Source: Peristeroidobacter agariperforans (lineage in GTDB: Bacteria > Pseudomonadota > Gammaproteobacteria > Steroidobacterales > Steroidobacteraceae). Taken from it: DNA of 64,000 nt. The DNA is taken from NCBI RefSeq assembly GCF_004138335.1, contig NZ_RYFW01000006.1, positions 242,136-306,135 of the forward strand, in the 5' to 3' direction. The first letter of the stretch is position 1, and each line of letters starts with the position of its first letter. Positions 54,881-63,934 of the stretch are shown here, piece by piece. The notes under the pieces were generated by a model. The model was not told where the DNA came from, did not search any database, and was given only the letters and a program-made list of their open reading frames with translations. Made by a program: the position numbers and the translations under genes.

Positions 54881-55980
54881 GCTACGGCTTCACTTGGAAC
54901 ACGGATTCTTACGACAGCGAGGTCCGATTGCGACAGGTCCAGCTCGAGGGCGGCTCGCGATCCGAACAGCAGTCGCAACCTTTCAGCGGCATTGTACAAC
55001 CCCGATCCCTGCTGCTCTCTGGGCGTCGGATTGGTCGGACGCGGATTGCGCACCTCGACGTGCAAAGCGCTGTCACGCACAGTCGCCGAGATCCGCAGAA
55101 CTCCGCCGGCGGGCAGCTCCGCGATTCCATGCTTGATCGCATTCTCAACCACGGTCTGCAGCAGCATGACGGGAACGCGTACATCTTGCGCGCCAGCGGC
55201 GATGTCGAGTTCAACGCGCATTCGGTCGCCGAGACGCAATGATTCCAGCGCCAGGTAATCGCCAACGGTTTTCAGCTCACGCTCCAACGTCACCAGTTCC
55301 TCGTGATCCGATCTCAGCGTGTAGCGCAGCAGTCCAGCGAGTTGGGTAACCGCGTCTCGAGCTCGCGCCGGATCTTCGGCGATGAGCGCACGCACGCTGT
55401 TGAGCGAATTGAACAGGAAATGCGGATTGAGCTGCGATTTGAGCAGCTTCAGCTCGGCGGCCTGCAGCGCCCGGCTCAGCTCCGATTGGCGCAGCTCGGC
55501 CGCTTGCCGCTCGCGCACCGACGTAATGCCGGTGTACAGCGCAATCCAGATGAAAAAGATCAGGCTCCAGTTGACGGTCCGGAGCAGCAGCGGATCCATG
55601 GATACGATCAGCGACGGCAGCGCTTCGAGGACCTCCTCTTCGTGGATCGTTTCCAGCCCCCACAGCGGCGCGACCGCCATGAAACTCATCGCCGACGCTA
55701 CCACGAACCCCAGCAGCACACTCGCCACCAGAGCACGCGGCAAGAGCTGCCGTATGCTCAGCTTCTTCCACCCTCTGCGCAGCATGAATTCATGAAGCAG
55801 CTGCGTGAGGCCGATAGCGACCAGATTCAGCAGTGCGACTTCCAGAATGACCCGCTCCCAGGGGACCGGCAGCGTAACCATGGCGTTGGAAACCTGGCTC
55901 GAGCCGTAGAGTCCCCAGCCGAGCAGCTGGCAGGCCCAGTACGCGCGCGAGGTGTTCATTGGGGCGATGGACTGTCTCAT
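54877..55980 (-). CDS. LytS/YehU-type membrane sensor kinase
   Basis: 367 residues from ATG 55980; an internal ATG at 55959 is also possible. Four membrane helices occupy about residues 12-165, without an evident large sensor domain. The His_kinase motif is AELKLLKSQLNPHFLFNSLN, with the phosphoacceptor histidine in NPHFLFN, and the ATPase domain shows PVMLLQTVVENAIKHGI and GSGLYNAAERL. It is cotranscribed with the LytTR regulator by a four-base overlap. The signal is unknown. The divergent CocE-type hydrolase gene is a likely target. Confidence 0.93.
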   Translation of the reverse strand: MRQSIAPMNTSRAYWACQLLGWGLYGSSQVSNAMVTLPVPWERVILEVALLNLVAIGLTQLLHEFMLRRGWKKLSIRQLLPRALVASVLLGFVVASAMSFMAVAPLWGLETIHEEEVLEALPSLIVSMDPLLLRTVNWSLIFFIWIALYTGITSVRERQAAELRQSELSRALQAAELKLLKSQLNPHFLFNSLNSVRALIAEDPARARDAVTQLAGLLRYTLRSDHEELVTLERELKTVGDYLALESLRLGDRMRVELDIAAGAQDVRVPVMLLQTVVENAIKHGIAELPAGGVLRISATVRDSALHVEVRNPRPTNPTPREQQGSGLYNAAERLRLLFGSRAALELDLSQSDLAVVRIRVPSEAVA

Positions 55981-56033
55981 TCGGCCGCTAAGCTAAACCA
56001 AAGGCGGCCCGCGAACGAGATCGCGGGGTGAAC

Positions 56034-56107
56034 GGTCGTAGGGCCGTTTGAACGGCAACAGGTGGTGGCGATTGGCATTGAGTGGTCGCAGGGCCGCGCC
56101 GAACGGC
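56034..56107 (+). repeat. pair of imperfect direct repeats in the LytS/CocE intergenic region
   Basis: Copy 1 (56034-56056) reads GGTCGTAGGGCCG then TTTGAACGGC; copy 2 (56084-56107) reads GGTCGCAGGGCCG then CGCCGAACGGC. The starts are 50 bases apart, close to five helical turns, so both copies would face the same side of DNA. LytTR regulators bind such paired repeats, and the regulator gene is close by. The match to a known site is inference. Confidence 0.5.
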
Positions 56108-56182
56108 CAATTGGATTTGAGAACGCGTTTCCCATTGGATAGCATTTTTCCACCAAGGACTGCTTCGCGAGAACTACTCAAG

Positions 56183-58093
56183 ATGTCGACGCGCGCCCTG
56201 CTCTCGTTCTTGCTCGCCGGCGTGCCGGCGCTCGTGCTGGCCAGTGCTCCGGCCCCATCGAGCCGGCCGGACTACTCGAAGTACAGCGAAGAATCGCTGA
56301 AGGAAGGATTGAAAGAGAGCGCCACCGACGAGCGCGCCGTGCTCGTTCCGATGCGCGATGGCATCGGGCTTGCGACCAATGTGTTCCGCCCAAAGGACGC
56401 CAAGGGCCCGTTGCCGACCATCCTGTGGAAGACCCCATATAGCGAACTGGGCATGCGCGGCGCCTCGCTTCGTTATGCACTCGCCGCGGTCAGGCAAGGC
56501 TATGCGTTCGTCATCCAGAACGAGCGCGGACGCTACTTCTCGGAAGGCAACTATCAGATCCTCGGCTATCCGCAAACCGACGGCTACGACGCGCTGAGCT
56601 GGATCGCGAAGCAGCCCTGGTCGAATGGCAAGGTCGGCACGCTGGGCTGTTCCTCATCGGCGGAATGGCAACTCGCGCTGGCGGCACAGAATCATCCCGC
56701 TCATGCCGCGATGGTGCCCATGTCCGCTGGCGCGGGCATCGGCAAAGTCGGTCGCTTTCAAGAACAAGGCAACTGGTATACCGGTGGCGTGCCGCGCAAC
56801 CTCTTCTTCGTGTGGTTGTACAACGTCGACAATCCTCTCCGCGCGCAGTTGCCGTCCGACCTCGATCCGAAGATCCGCTCGCGCATCTCTCAGTACAACG
56901 ATCTCGCCGCGAAGAAGCCGGACGTCGCGTGGACCAAGCAGATCAAGCATCTCCCAGTCGATACGATGCTGACCGATCTCGGCGAGCCGCCAGGCACGTT
57001 CGAAGAGCTCATCAAGCGCAGCCCCGCCGATCCCGCCTGGCGCAAGGGCGGTCTGTATCACGACGATATGGGCTGGGGCGTGCCGGCCTTGTGGTTCAAC
57101 AGCTGGTACGACGTTTCGATCGGGCCGAATCTCGAGCTGTTCAATCACGCGAGCAGCGCGAACAGCGATGCTGAGGCCAGCGCGAACCAGTATGCGGTAG
57201 TCGCGCCCGTAGCTCACTGCCAATACAACAAGCTCAGCGCCGAGACCGAAGTCGGTGAGCGCTCGATGGGCGATGCTCGCTTCGATGTAGATGGAACCAT
57301 TTTCGCGTGGTTCGACCGCTGGCTGAAGGGAGAAAAGGCCGCGTTCGCTTCGTCGAATCCTCGCGTCCGCTACTTCACCATGGGCGAGAATGTGTGGAAG
57401 TCATCCGCGCAATGGCCGCCGAAACAAGCGCAGACCGTTCGCATGTACCTGCGCAGCGGCGGCAGCGCCAACAGCTTGTATGGCGATGGCCGGCTGGAGC
57501 TGACGCCGCCGCCCGCCAGCGAAAAGGCCGATCAATTCACCTACGATCCGTTGAACCCCGTGCAAACCATCGGCGGCGGCGATTGTTGTAATGGCGGCAT
57601 CGTCATCCCCGGTGCTTTCGATCAGCGGACCATCGAGTCGCGCGCCGATGTGCTCGTGTACAGCAGCGAACCGCTGAAGGACCCCATGGAAGTCACGGGG
57701 TTCGTCGACGCCGTGCTGAAAGTCTCATCGAGCGCCAAGGACACGGACTTCGCGGTGAAGCTGGTCGACGTGGCGCCAGATGGTACGGCCTACATCGTCG
57801 CCGACACGATCTTCCGTGCGCGCTATCGAAACGGCTTCGACAAGCCCGAGCCGATGACGGCGGGAAAGGTCTACGAGATCAGCCCGACGCCGATGGCCAC
57901 GAGCATCCGCTTCGCAAAGGGCCATCGCATCCGCGTGGAAGTCACGTCCTCCAACTTCCCGAAGTTCGTTCGTAACCTCAACACGGGCGGCACGAACGAA
58001 AGCGAGAGCGAGCCGGTAGTCGCCCGCAACACGATCCATCACGCCGGTGACGACGCCTCGTATGTGGAGTTGCCGGTCGTGCCGCTTCGATAA
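56183..58093 (+). CDS. CocE/NonD-family hydrolase (X-Pro dipeptidyl-peptidase type)
   Basis: About 636 residues from ATG 56183; the frame opens earlier but the upstream part overlaps the repeats and has no ribosome site. Signal peptide 1 to about 22 (ALVLASAP). The alpha/beta hydrolase core has VLVPMRDGIGLATNVFRPKD, nucleophile serine in GTLGCSSSAEWQLA, and a C-terminal jelly-roll from about 420 (VRMYLRSGG, GFVDAVLKVSSSAKDTDFAV and KLVDVAPDGTAYIVADTIFR). Family members hydrolyse esters, N-acyl amides or X-prolyl peptides. It is divergent from the LytS/LytT pair and may be under their control. Confidence 0.88.
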   Translation: MSTRALLSFLLAGVPALVLASAPAPSSRPDYSKYSEESLKEGLKESATDERAVLVPMRDGIGLATNVFRPKDAKGPLPTILWKTPYSELGMRGASLRYALAAVRQGYAFVIQNERGRYFSEGNYQILGYPQTDGYDALSWIAKQPWSNGKVGTLGCSSSAEWQLALAAQNHPAHAAMVPMSAGAGIGKVGRFQEQGNWYTGGVPRNLFFVWLYNVDNPLRAQLPSDLDPKIRSRISQYNDLAAKKPDVAWTKQIKHLPVDTMLTDLGEPPGTFEELIKRSPADPAWRKGGLYHDDMGWGVPALWFNSWYDVSIGPNLELFNHASSANSDAEASANQYAVVAPVAHCQYNKLSAETEVGERSMGDARFDVDGTIFAWFDRWLKGEKAAFASSNPRVRYFTMGENVWKSSAQWPPKQAQTVRMYLRSGGSANSLYGDGRLELTPPPASEKADQFTYDPLNPVQTIGGGDCCNGGIVIPGAFDQRTIESRADVLVYSSEPLKDPMEVTGFVDAVLKVSSSAKDTDFAVKLVDVAPDGTAYIVADTIFRARYRNGFDKPEPMTAGKVYEISPTPMATSIRFAKGHRIRVEVTSSNFPKFVRNLNTGGTNESESEPVVARNTIHHAGDDASYVELPVVPLR

Positions 58094-58716
58094 GCTACTG
58101 GACGCGACGATTGGACTTTAAGTCCCCGCGCCCAGAAGCAGCATGCGAGTCGCTGACCTCATCGTCCGGATCGCGCCCGCAGGCCTTCCTTCGCGCTCGA
58201 ACGCTTTGCCGCCGCGGTGTTCAAGCCGGCGTACACCGCAAGCATTTAGTCAAGCGCCGCCGGACCGATTGACGCCTGCTCGAATTACACGCTCGGCAGT
58301 CACTCGGTTCGGCGCAACGGGTCTTGACAGATCGCTCGGCTTAGTCGCCCCGAAGAGGTCAGCCGTGCACGCCAAGTGATCCACAAAAGTTGTGGGCAAC
58401 CCTGTGGATATCTTTGGGTGCAGAACATTTCGCCGGGAAAATCCCGCGCAAAAATCGGGTGATCAACTTTTGATCAGTCAGTCAGGCCTGCGCGCGCCCT
58501 TCTGCGCAGGTCGCGACTGCGCGCGTCTCTTAGTGGCGTAGACGGTGTCTCGCTCGCCAGTGAACCCTGGCCGCCCATACGCTAAGTCGCCCGCCGCCAC
58601 AAGTCGTTCGCTCCGAAACAGCGCGATTAAATTTTCCATCTGTCGCCTGCGTCATAGCGTGCGGCACTGGCGACGCTAGAATGTGCACGCGGGAATAACT
58701 ATAGATGGCGTGAACC
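58094..58716. other. 623-base noncoding region
   Basis: No open frame with coding character was found here. The left part (58100-58370) has no recognisable feature. The middle holds the DnaA-box-like cluster described separately (58377-58475). The right end is presumably the promoter of the S9 peptidase; a TATAGA-like element at 58699-58704 precedes that start codon. Confidence 0.4.
58377..58475. repeat. cluster of DnaA-box-like motifs and inverted repeats
   Basis: TGATCCACA (58377-58385) and, inverted, TGTGGATAT (58403-58411) each differ from the DnaA box TTATCCACA at one base; a third, weaker copy TGTGGGCAA begins at 58391. CCACAA-AAG-TTGTGG (58381-58395) and GATCAA-CTT-TTGATC (58461-58475) are perfect inverted repeats. 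No dnaA, dnaN, rpmH or gidA gene is in the window, so an origin is not claimed. Confidence 0.45.
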
Positions 58717-60693
58717 ATGGCTCGGACGCTGGCTGTTCTACTCGGCTACCTCTGCGTGTGTGTGTCGACGCTGTCATGGGCGGCACCGCCGCCGGTAGCA
58801 GCGTTTGGCCAGACCCCGGCGATGGAATTCGTGGCGCTCAGCCCGAGCGGGAATCTGCTCGCATGGCTGGAAAACAGCGGCGCGCAGCCGCTGATTCACA
58901 TATTCGATCTGGAGAAAGGCGCCAACCGCAAGCGCATCACCGCGCCGCCCAAGGCGACTGTGCGCGATCTGTCCTGGTTCGACGACGAAACGCTGTTCAT
59001 CGGCGCCAGCATGGCCTACCGACCGGAGGTGGGCGGACCGACCTACGAATGGTATCGCACGATTTCGATGAACATCGATTCCAGCGAGTCACGCATTCTC
59101 CTGCACACCAGTGGCGACCTGCAGAACGTGACGGCCAGCACCCTGCTGTCCATGCGCACGTCGAAGCCGAAGACGGTGATCATGTCTTCCTGGAACTGGT
59201 CTGCCCTCAACTACAGGCAATCCACCGGCTCGCGCCTCGCCGGGGGCCGCAAGGACGAAGGCTGGACCTACGACGTGTATGAAGTAAATGCCATCAGTGG
59301 CGAGCCACGACTGCTCGACAGGGGCACTCCGTTCACCAGCGACTGGGTGGTCGATGCCGACGGACGCCCGATCGCCCGCAGCGAGTGGCGAGCGGATCAA
59401 TCCACATTCACACTCCTGCATCATCGAGACAATTCCTGGCGCGAAATCTTCCGCAGCGAATCCGGCGAGGCGCCCGTGGTTCTCGGGATGGCGAGCGATG
59501 GCTTGGGAGTGTTGATGCGTGCCGGGTTGAATCGGCCCTATAGCGCGATCTGGCGAGTGCCTTTCGATGGCAGCGCGCCGCAGATGGTGATCGGCGACGA
59601 GCACAGCGACATCGGCGGATTGATTCGCGATCCGTATTCGCAAGCTATCGTAGCCGCTTGGAGCACCGGTTCCGACCCGCAGATCTTCTGGCTCGACGAC
59701 AAGGCGCGCACACGCGCGGCTTCCCTGAAGAAAAGCTTTGGTGGCAAGGATGCCGATCTGCTCGGCCGTTCCGCGGATGCTACACGTGCCCTGGTATCCG
59801 TGAGGTCACATGCAACCCCGGCCATTTACTATCTGATCGACTACAAAAAGCGCACCGCCGACATTGTCGGCGAGGAATATCCATCGTTGGTGAACGTGCC
59901 GCTGGGGGAAGTTCGAGAACTGACCTACAAGGCTCGCGATGGCTACGAAGTTCCGGCCTTCGTGACTTTGCCGTCCGGCGCTGGAGACAAATCGTTGCCG
60001 ATGGTGGTGCTGCCGCATGGCGGCCCGGAATCTCGCGATGAGCGGTCCTTCGATTGGCTCGCTCAATTTCTCGCATCGCGCGGTTACGCCGTATTGCAGC
60101 CTCAATTTCGCGGTTCCACCGGCTACGGCGAGGCGCACCGCAAAGCCGGCTATCGCCAATGGGGCCGACTCATGCAAGACGATGTCACTGACGGCGTGAA
60201 AGCGCTCATCGAACAAGGCATCGCCAATCCCAAGCGCGTTTGTATCGTCGGCGCAAGCTATGGCGGTTACGCCGCGCTCGCGGGTGCCGCATTCACGCCC
60301 GAGCTCTATGCGTGCGCGGTCAGCATCAATGGCATATCGAACCTACCCGCCATGCTGAGCTACGAAGAGGTTCATTCGGGCAAGGAATCCGACTCGGTGT
60401 CTTATTGGAAAGATCACATTGGCCCCAAGACGAGCCCCGAAGTCATTTCGAAGTCACCTTCCCGCGCCGCCGCCAATGTGCGCGCGCCTGTACTACTGCT
60501 ACATGGCGTGAACGACTCCGTCGTGCCCGTAACGCAGTCGCGCGATATGGCGACAGCGCTCAATTCACTCGCAAAGCCGCACACTCTGATCGAGCTTCCC
60601 GGCGAAGATCACTGGCTATCCCGCAGTGACTCCCGCATTCGTGTGCTCACGGAATTGGAAGCATTCCTCGCCACCCATCTACAGGGCAGCTGA
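58717..60693 (+). CDS. S9-family (prolyl oligopeptidase-like) peptidase
   Basis: 658 residues. Signal peptide 1-22 (STLSWAAPP). A seven-bladed propeller occupies about 30-390 and the catalytic alpha/beta hydrolase domain follows: YEVPAFVTLP, VVLPHGGPESRDERSFDWLA, FRGSTGYGEAHRKAGYRQWG. The triad is complete: serine in VGASYGGYAA, aspartate in LLHGVNDSVVPV and histidine in GEDHWLSR. Such enzymes cleave short, often proline-containing or N-blocked peptides in the periplasm. No operon partner; a hairpin follows the stop and a TonB receptor gene converges from the right. Confidence 0.93.
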   Translation: MARTLAVLLGYLCVCVSTLSWAAPPPVAAFGQTPAMEFVALSPSGNLLAWLENSGAQPLIHIFDLEKGANRKRITAPPKATVRDLSWFDDETLFIGASMAYRPEVGGPTYEWYRTISMNIDSSESRILLHTSGDLQNVTASTLLSMRTSKPKTVIMSSWNWSALNYRQSTGSRLAGGRKDEGWTYDVYEVNAISGEPRLLDRGTPFTSDWVVDADGRPIARSEWRADQSTFTLLHHRDNSWREIFRSESGEAPVVLGMASDGLGVLMRAGLNRPYSAIWRVPFDGSAPQMVIGDEHSDIGGLIRDPYSQAIVAAWSTGSDPQIFWLDDKARTRAASLKKSFGGKDADLLGRSADATRALVSVRSHATPAIYYLIDYKKRTADIVGEEYPSLVNVPLGEVRELTYKARDGYEVPAFVTLPSGAGDKSLPMVVLPHGGPESRDERSFDWLAQFLASRGYAVLQPQFRGSTGYGEAHRKAGYRQWGRLMQDDVTDGVKALIEQGIANPKRVCIVGASYGGYAALAGAAFTPELYACAVSINGISNLPAMLSYEEVHSGKESDSVSYWKDHIGPKTSPEVISKSPSRAAANVRAPVLLLHGVNDSVVPVTQSRDMATALNSLAKPHTLIELPGEDHWLSRSDSRIRVLTELEAFLATHLQGS

Positions 60694-60699
60694 CTCAAG

Positions 60700-60732
60700 G
60701 TCCGGCGCCGGCGGAATTGACGGGCGCCGGAC
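60700..60732. terminator. hairpin between the S9 peptidase and the TonB receptor
   Basis: Perfect 10-bp stem GTCCGGCGCC/GGCGCCGGAC with a 13-base loop, starting 7 bases after the peptidase stop and ending 34 bases before the end of the convergent receptor gene. No T-run follows on either strand. Confidence 0.55.
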
Positions 60733-60765
60733 GCGCCAGCCGCCAGCGATCGCTTCCGAGCCTCG

Positions 60766-63561
60766 TCAGAACTTTACACGGGCGCCGACGCTGTAAATCG
60801 TCTCGTCGCCCATCAGCCCGAGGACGACCCGTTCGTTCCCCCAATAGCTCGCCGTCTTGTTGCGCAGGATGTTCGTGCCGCCGATGTCGACACGCACCGC
60901 GTCGGTCACGTCATAGCCGATGCTGAAGTCGAGGCGGCCGGCCGGCCGGACATAGGACAGGAACACCGGCACATAGGCTTCGTTCACGCGATCCGGATCG
61001 AAGGGTCGCAACGCCACGCCGCCCGTGTTGTCGGCGTTGATGTACTTGGAGCGATGGGTCCAGATCAGGCGGCCGCTGATGGCGGACTTGTCGTAGAGCA
61101 GGCCGACCGTGTAGTTATACTTGGACACGCCGACCAGCTCATTGCCCGCGAGCGGATCGTCGCCCTTGATCTCCGAATCCGCCAGCGTGAATGCGCCCTG
61201 CACGCCGACGCCCGACCAGGCTCCCGGCAGGAAATCGAAGAAATATTGCGCACTGACCTCGACACCCTGCAGGTCCACCGAGCCGACATTGCGCGGAGTG
61301 GAAATCAGATAATTGAGTCCGTCGATCGTCTCTTGAGTGCTCGCGGTGACGACACGGTCCTTGATCGAGCGATAGTAGCCGGTCACTGCGGCATAGCCGC
61401 TGTCAAAATAATATTCCGCCGTCAGATCGATGCTGTCCGATTGTTGCGGCTTCAGATTTGGGTTGCCGCGGGTGCCGGTGTTGAGAAGGAACACGTTGCC
61501 CACCAGCGTCAGGGATTCGGCAGGATTGAGCGACGCGAAATCCGGGCGCCGCATCGAGCGCGAATAAGTCAGGCGCGTCTGGAATGAGTTGGGGAACACC
61601 AACCGCGCCGTTGCCGCCGGAAGGACATCAACGTCCGATGTATCGGCTTGTACCGGACTGAAGGTGCTACCGGTTCGCTCGAAACCCTCGATCGTGCGCT
61701 CGGTCTTCACCACTCGCGTGCCGACTACGCCGTCCAGCGTCAGCGATCCCAGCGGAATCTCGTACGCACCCTCGACATAGGCGGCATACGTCGGCTCTTC
61801 GGCATTGAATTCCTTGGTCGGCTCGAAGTCGGGCTGACGCAGTGGCAGATTGAACAGACTGCGCAGCTCGTTACGTCCGCGCTCCGAGCGTAGATAGGCG
61901 GGGTTCACGCCGAGGAACTCGGCCCCGCCATTGAGGCGCGGCGCTTCGCCGATGACACCGAGGAAATCGGGTGAGAGCGGCAGGCTGGAGATCAGTCGCG
62001 CGTTCGCCTCGGTCGGCGTGCCTATATTGCCGAAGCCGATCGACTGGACCGTGTTGGTCTGTCGCACTTCCTGAAACGTTGCCTCGCGCTTGGCGTAGCG
62101 CAGACCAGTCTTGATCCTGGAAACAAAGCCGTCCAGCTCGAGCTCGCCGTCGAGCCGAGCCTGGAGCAGCTCGCCCTCGCCCTGCGTGTAATTCTGGTTG
62201 ATCGAGTTGCGCAGCGACAAGTTCGCCGCGCTCAGCGGAATCGAGGGATCGATCGTGAACGACGGGCCATCGTCGTCGTCCAGGTCGACAAAGACCGTCG
62301 GCACGCGCTGCCCGACTTCGGCATTGAAGTTTTCGAGGAACGACCGCGACGTCTGATAGGCCACGTCGAACATGACCTTCGCGCGGCCCTGCTCGAAGTT
62401 CATGCCGGTCGCGATCATCTTGTTTCGCTGCGTAATGTCCTCCGACGAGGAGTTCTGGTTGATCACGACATTGTCGAAGCGCGCGCTCTCGAGCTCGCAC
62501 ACTCGTCGCACCGTGAACGGCTGGATCGACACCGTTCCGTCGGCATTGTTGACCAGCGTCGGATTGGTGCCCTGGGCGTTCACGCGAGCATCGAAGCAAT
62601 AGTCGCTGACCGTGACGTCGGAAATCCGTGAGTTGTTCGTGAATGGCTGTGGGTTGAAACCGGCAAAGCCGGTAGTGCTGCGAAAGTGGGTGTAGAGGCC
62701 GTCTGCATAGACTTGCAGCGACGGCGTCGCCTGCCATTGAACCGCCGCGTTCGCCTGCTTGCGATCGATATCGCCCACATCGGGCATGTTTCTTAGCACC
62801 TGCGGAACGAGCAGGTCGGGCACGTTGAGCGGCGCGACGCCTGAATAGCGGCGTTCGCTCAGGTTGGACACGCTGCGGATGTTCTCGGCCTTGGAATAGG
62901 TAGCGTTGATCAGAGCGCCTATTTCACCGATGGCGGTATCGCGCGTGCCTGCCGCAAGAACGCCGAACTGTGGATTGTGCGCATCGGCGATGTCGGCGTA
63001 GTTGTCTCGTGCTGTTACAACCAGCGTCGGCTCGCTGAAACTGAAGGGCCGATTGAGTCGCAAGTCGAGCGCACCCGCCACGCCGCCCTCGATCTGATCC
63101 ACCGTCTGCGACTTGAAGGCGTCGATCCGGGCCAGCGCCTCGGCCGGTACATCCTGAAGATCGAAGCCGCGCCCGGTTGTCGTAATCACCTCGCGCCCGT
63201 TCACGGTCGTCAGGATGTCGGTCAAGCCGCGAATGCGCACACCCGACAGTTCATTGTTCCGGTCGTTCTGCACCTGGATGCCGGGCACGCGCTGCAGAGC
63301 TGCGGCGACAGTCGGATCGGGGAGCTTGCCGATGTCGGTCGCGACGATCGAGTCGACGACCTGCACCGAATCGCGCTTCACTTCCGCCGCACGCTCGAGC
63401 GACTGTCGCACGCCAGTCACAACGACTTCTTCAAAGTCCGCCGGCGCCGTCGCATCTGCCGACGCATCCGACGATGGCGTCGCCACAGTGTCCTGGGCGA
63501 TGGCCGGAATGGAAACAAACACAGCCGTGGCCGACACGGCGCCGAGCAGCTTGAACCGCAT
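60766..63561 (-). CDS. TonB-dependent receptor
   Basis: 931 residues. Signal peptide 1-22 (VSIPAIAQD). Plug domain with FEEVVVTGVRQSLERAAEVK, DIGKLPDPTVAAALQRVPGI and RIRGLTDILTTVNGRE; a 22-strand barrel follows and ends YSVGARVKF. It resembles receptors of the same large group as the one at 5341 but is clearly distinct in sequence. The ligand is unknown; linkage to the S9 peptidase could mean peptide uptake, as an inference. The ribosome site is followed by a run of eight Gs before ATG. Confidence 0.92.
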   Translation of the reverse strand: MRFKLLGAVSATAVFVSIPAIAQDTVATPSSDASADATAPADFEEVVVTGVRQSLERAAEVKRDSVQVVDSIVATDIGKLPDPTVAAALQRVPGIQVQNDRNNELSGVRIRGLTDILTTVNGREVITTTGRGFDLQDVPAEALARIDAFKSQTVDQIEGGVAGALDLRLNRPFSFSEPTLVVTARDNYADIADAHNPQFGVLAAGTRDTAIGEIGALINATYSKAENIRSVSNLSERRYSGVAPLNVPDLLVPQVLRNMPDVGDIDRKQANAAVQWQATPSLQVYADGLYTHFRSTTGFAGFNPQPFTNNSRISDVTVSDYCFDARVNAQGTNPTLVNNADGTVSIQPFTVRRVCELESARFDNVVINQNSSSEDITQRNKMIATGMNFEQGRAKVMFDVAYQTSRSFLENFNAEVGQRVPTVFVDLDDDDGPSFTIDPSIPLSAANLSLRNSINQNYTQGEGELLQARLDGELELDGFVSRIKTGLRYAKREATFQEVRQTNTVQSIGFGNIGTPTEANARLISSLPLSPDFLGVIGEAPRLNGGAEFLGVNPAYLRSERGRNELRSLFNLPLRQPDFEPTKEFNAEEPTYAAYVEGAYEIPLGSLTLDGVVGTRVVKTERTIEGFERTGSTFSPVQADTSDVDVLPAATARLVFPNSFQTRLTYSRSMRRPDFASLNPAESLTLVGNVFLLNTGTRGNPNLKPQQSDSIDLTAEYYFDSGYAAVTGYYRSIKDRVVTASTQETIDGLNYLISTPRNVGSVDLQGVEVSAQYFFDFLPGAWSGVGVQGAFTLADSEIKGDDPLAGNELVGVSKYNYTVGLLYDKSAISGRLIWTHRSKYINADNTGGVALRPFDPDRVNEAYVPVFLSYVRPAGRLDFSIGYDVTDAVRVDIGGTNILRNKTASYWGNERVVLGLMGDETIYSVGARVKF

Positions 63562-63562
63562 A

Positions 63563-63570
63563 CCCCCCCC
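63563..63570 (-). promoter_or_regulatory. G8 tract beside the start codon of the TonB receptor
   Basis: On the coding strand the leader reads AAAGGT, then eight Gs, then T and ATG. The homopolymer lies within or just after the ribosome-binding site. Slipped-strand changes in its length would alter the spacing between that site and the start codon without shifting the frame. Phase variation is a hypothesis. Confidence 0.45.
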
Positions 63571-63709
63571 ACCTTTGTAACTTTTGCGTTTGTTCGCCAG
63601 CTCACACCCGGCGATCCGATGTGGCGGCTATTGGAGGATTAATATTATAAAGCAGAAGAATGGTCAACTGTCCGCCTCGATCCGCGAGAAGGCAGGTCCG
63701 CGTTCTTGC

Positions 63710-63934
63710 TCAAATTCGCAGATCGACGGGCGCCTGGCGCGCCAGCCACCAGCGGCGCAGCAGGATGAGACCGGCCAGAAGCATCAGGGCCGCAACGATG
63801 GGTCTCTCATGCCTGTGCAGCTCTTCGATCCACCGTGCTGCCAAATGCGTCGCGCAGTACCCTATCGACGCGAACAGCACCGACCACATCGCGGCAGCCA
63901 ACAGATCGAGGCTGAAGTAGCGGCTCACTTTCAT
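63710..63934 (-). CDS. short membrane protein resembling the C-terminal part of DedA
   Basis: 74 residues with two membrane segments, YFSLDLLAAAMWSVLFASIG (6-25) and PIVAALMLLAGLILLRRWWL (46-65). The run from SRYFSLDL through AAAMWSVLFASIGY recalls the last third of DedA-family membrane proteins, which are normally around 200 residues. A stop codon in frame lies just upstream of the ATG, so it cannot be extended. It may be a truncated DedA gene or an independent small membrane protein. Frame-shifted coding further upstream was not evident before the window ends. Confidence 0.45.
   Translation of the reverse strand: MKVSRYFSLDLLAAAMWSVLFASIGYCATHLAARWIEELHRHERPIVAALMLLAGLILLRRWWLARQAPVDLRI

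Noticed and set aside
58377..58475. Chromosomal replication origin
   Set aside because: Only near-matches to DnaA boxes, no AT-rich unwinding region and none of the usual origin genes in the window; kept as a finding only.
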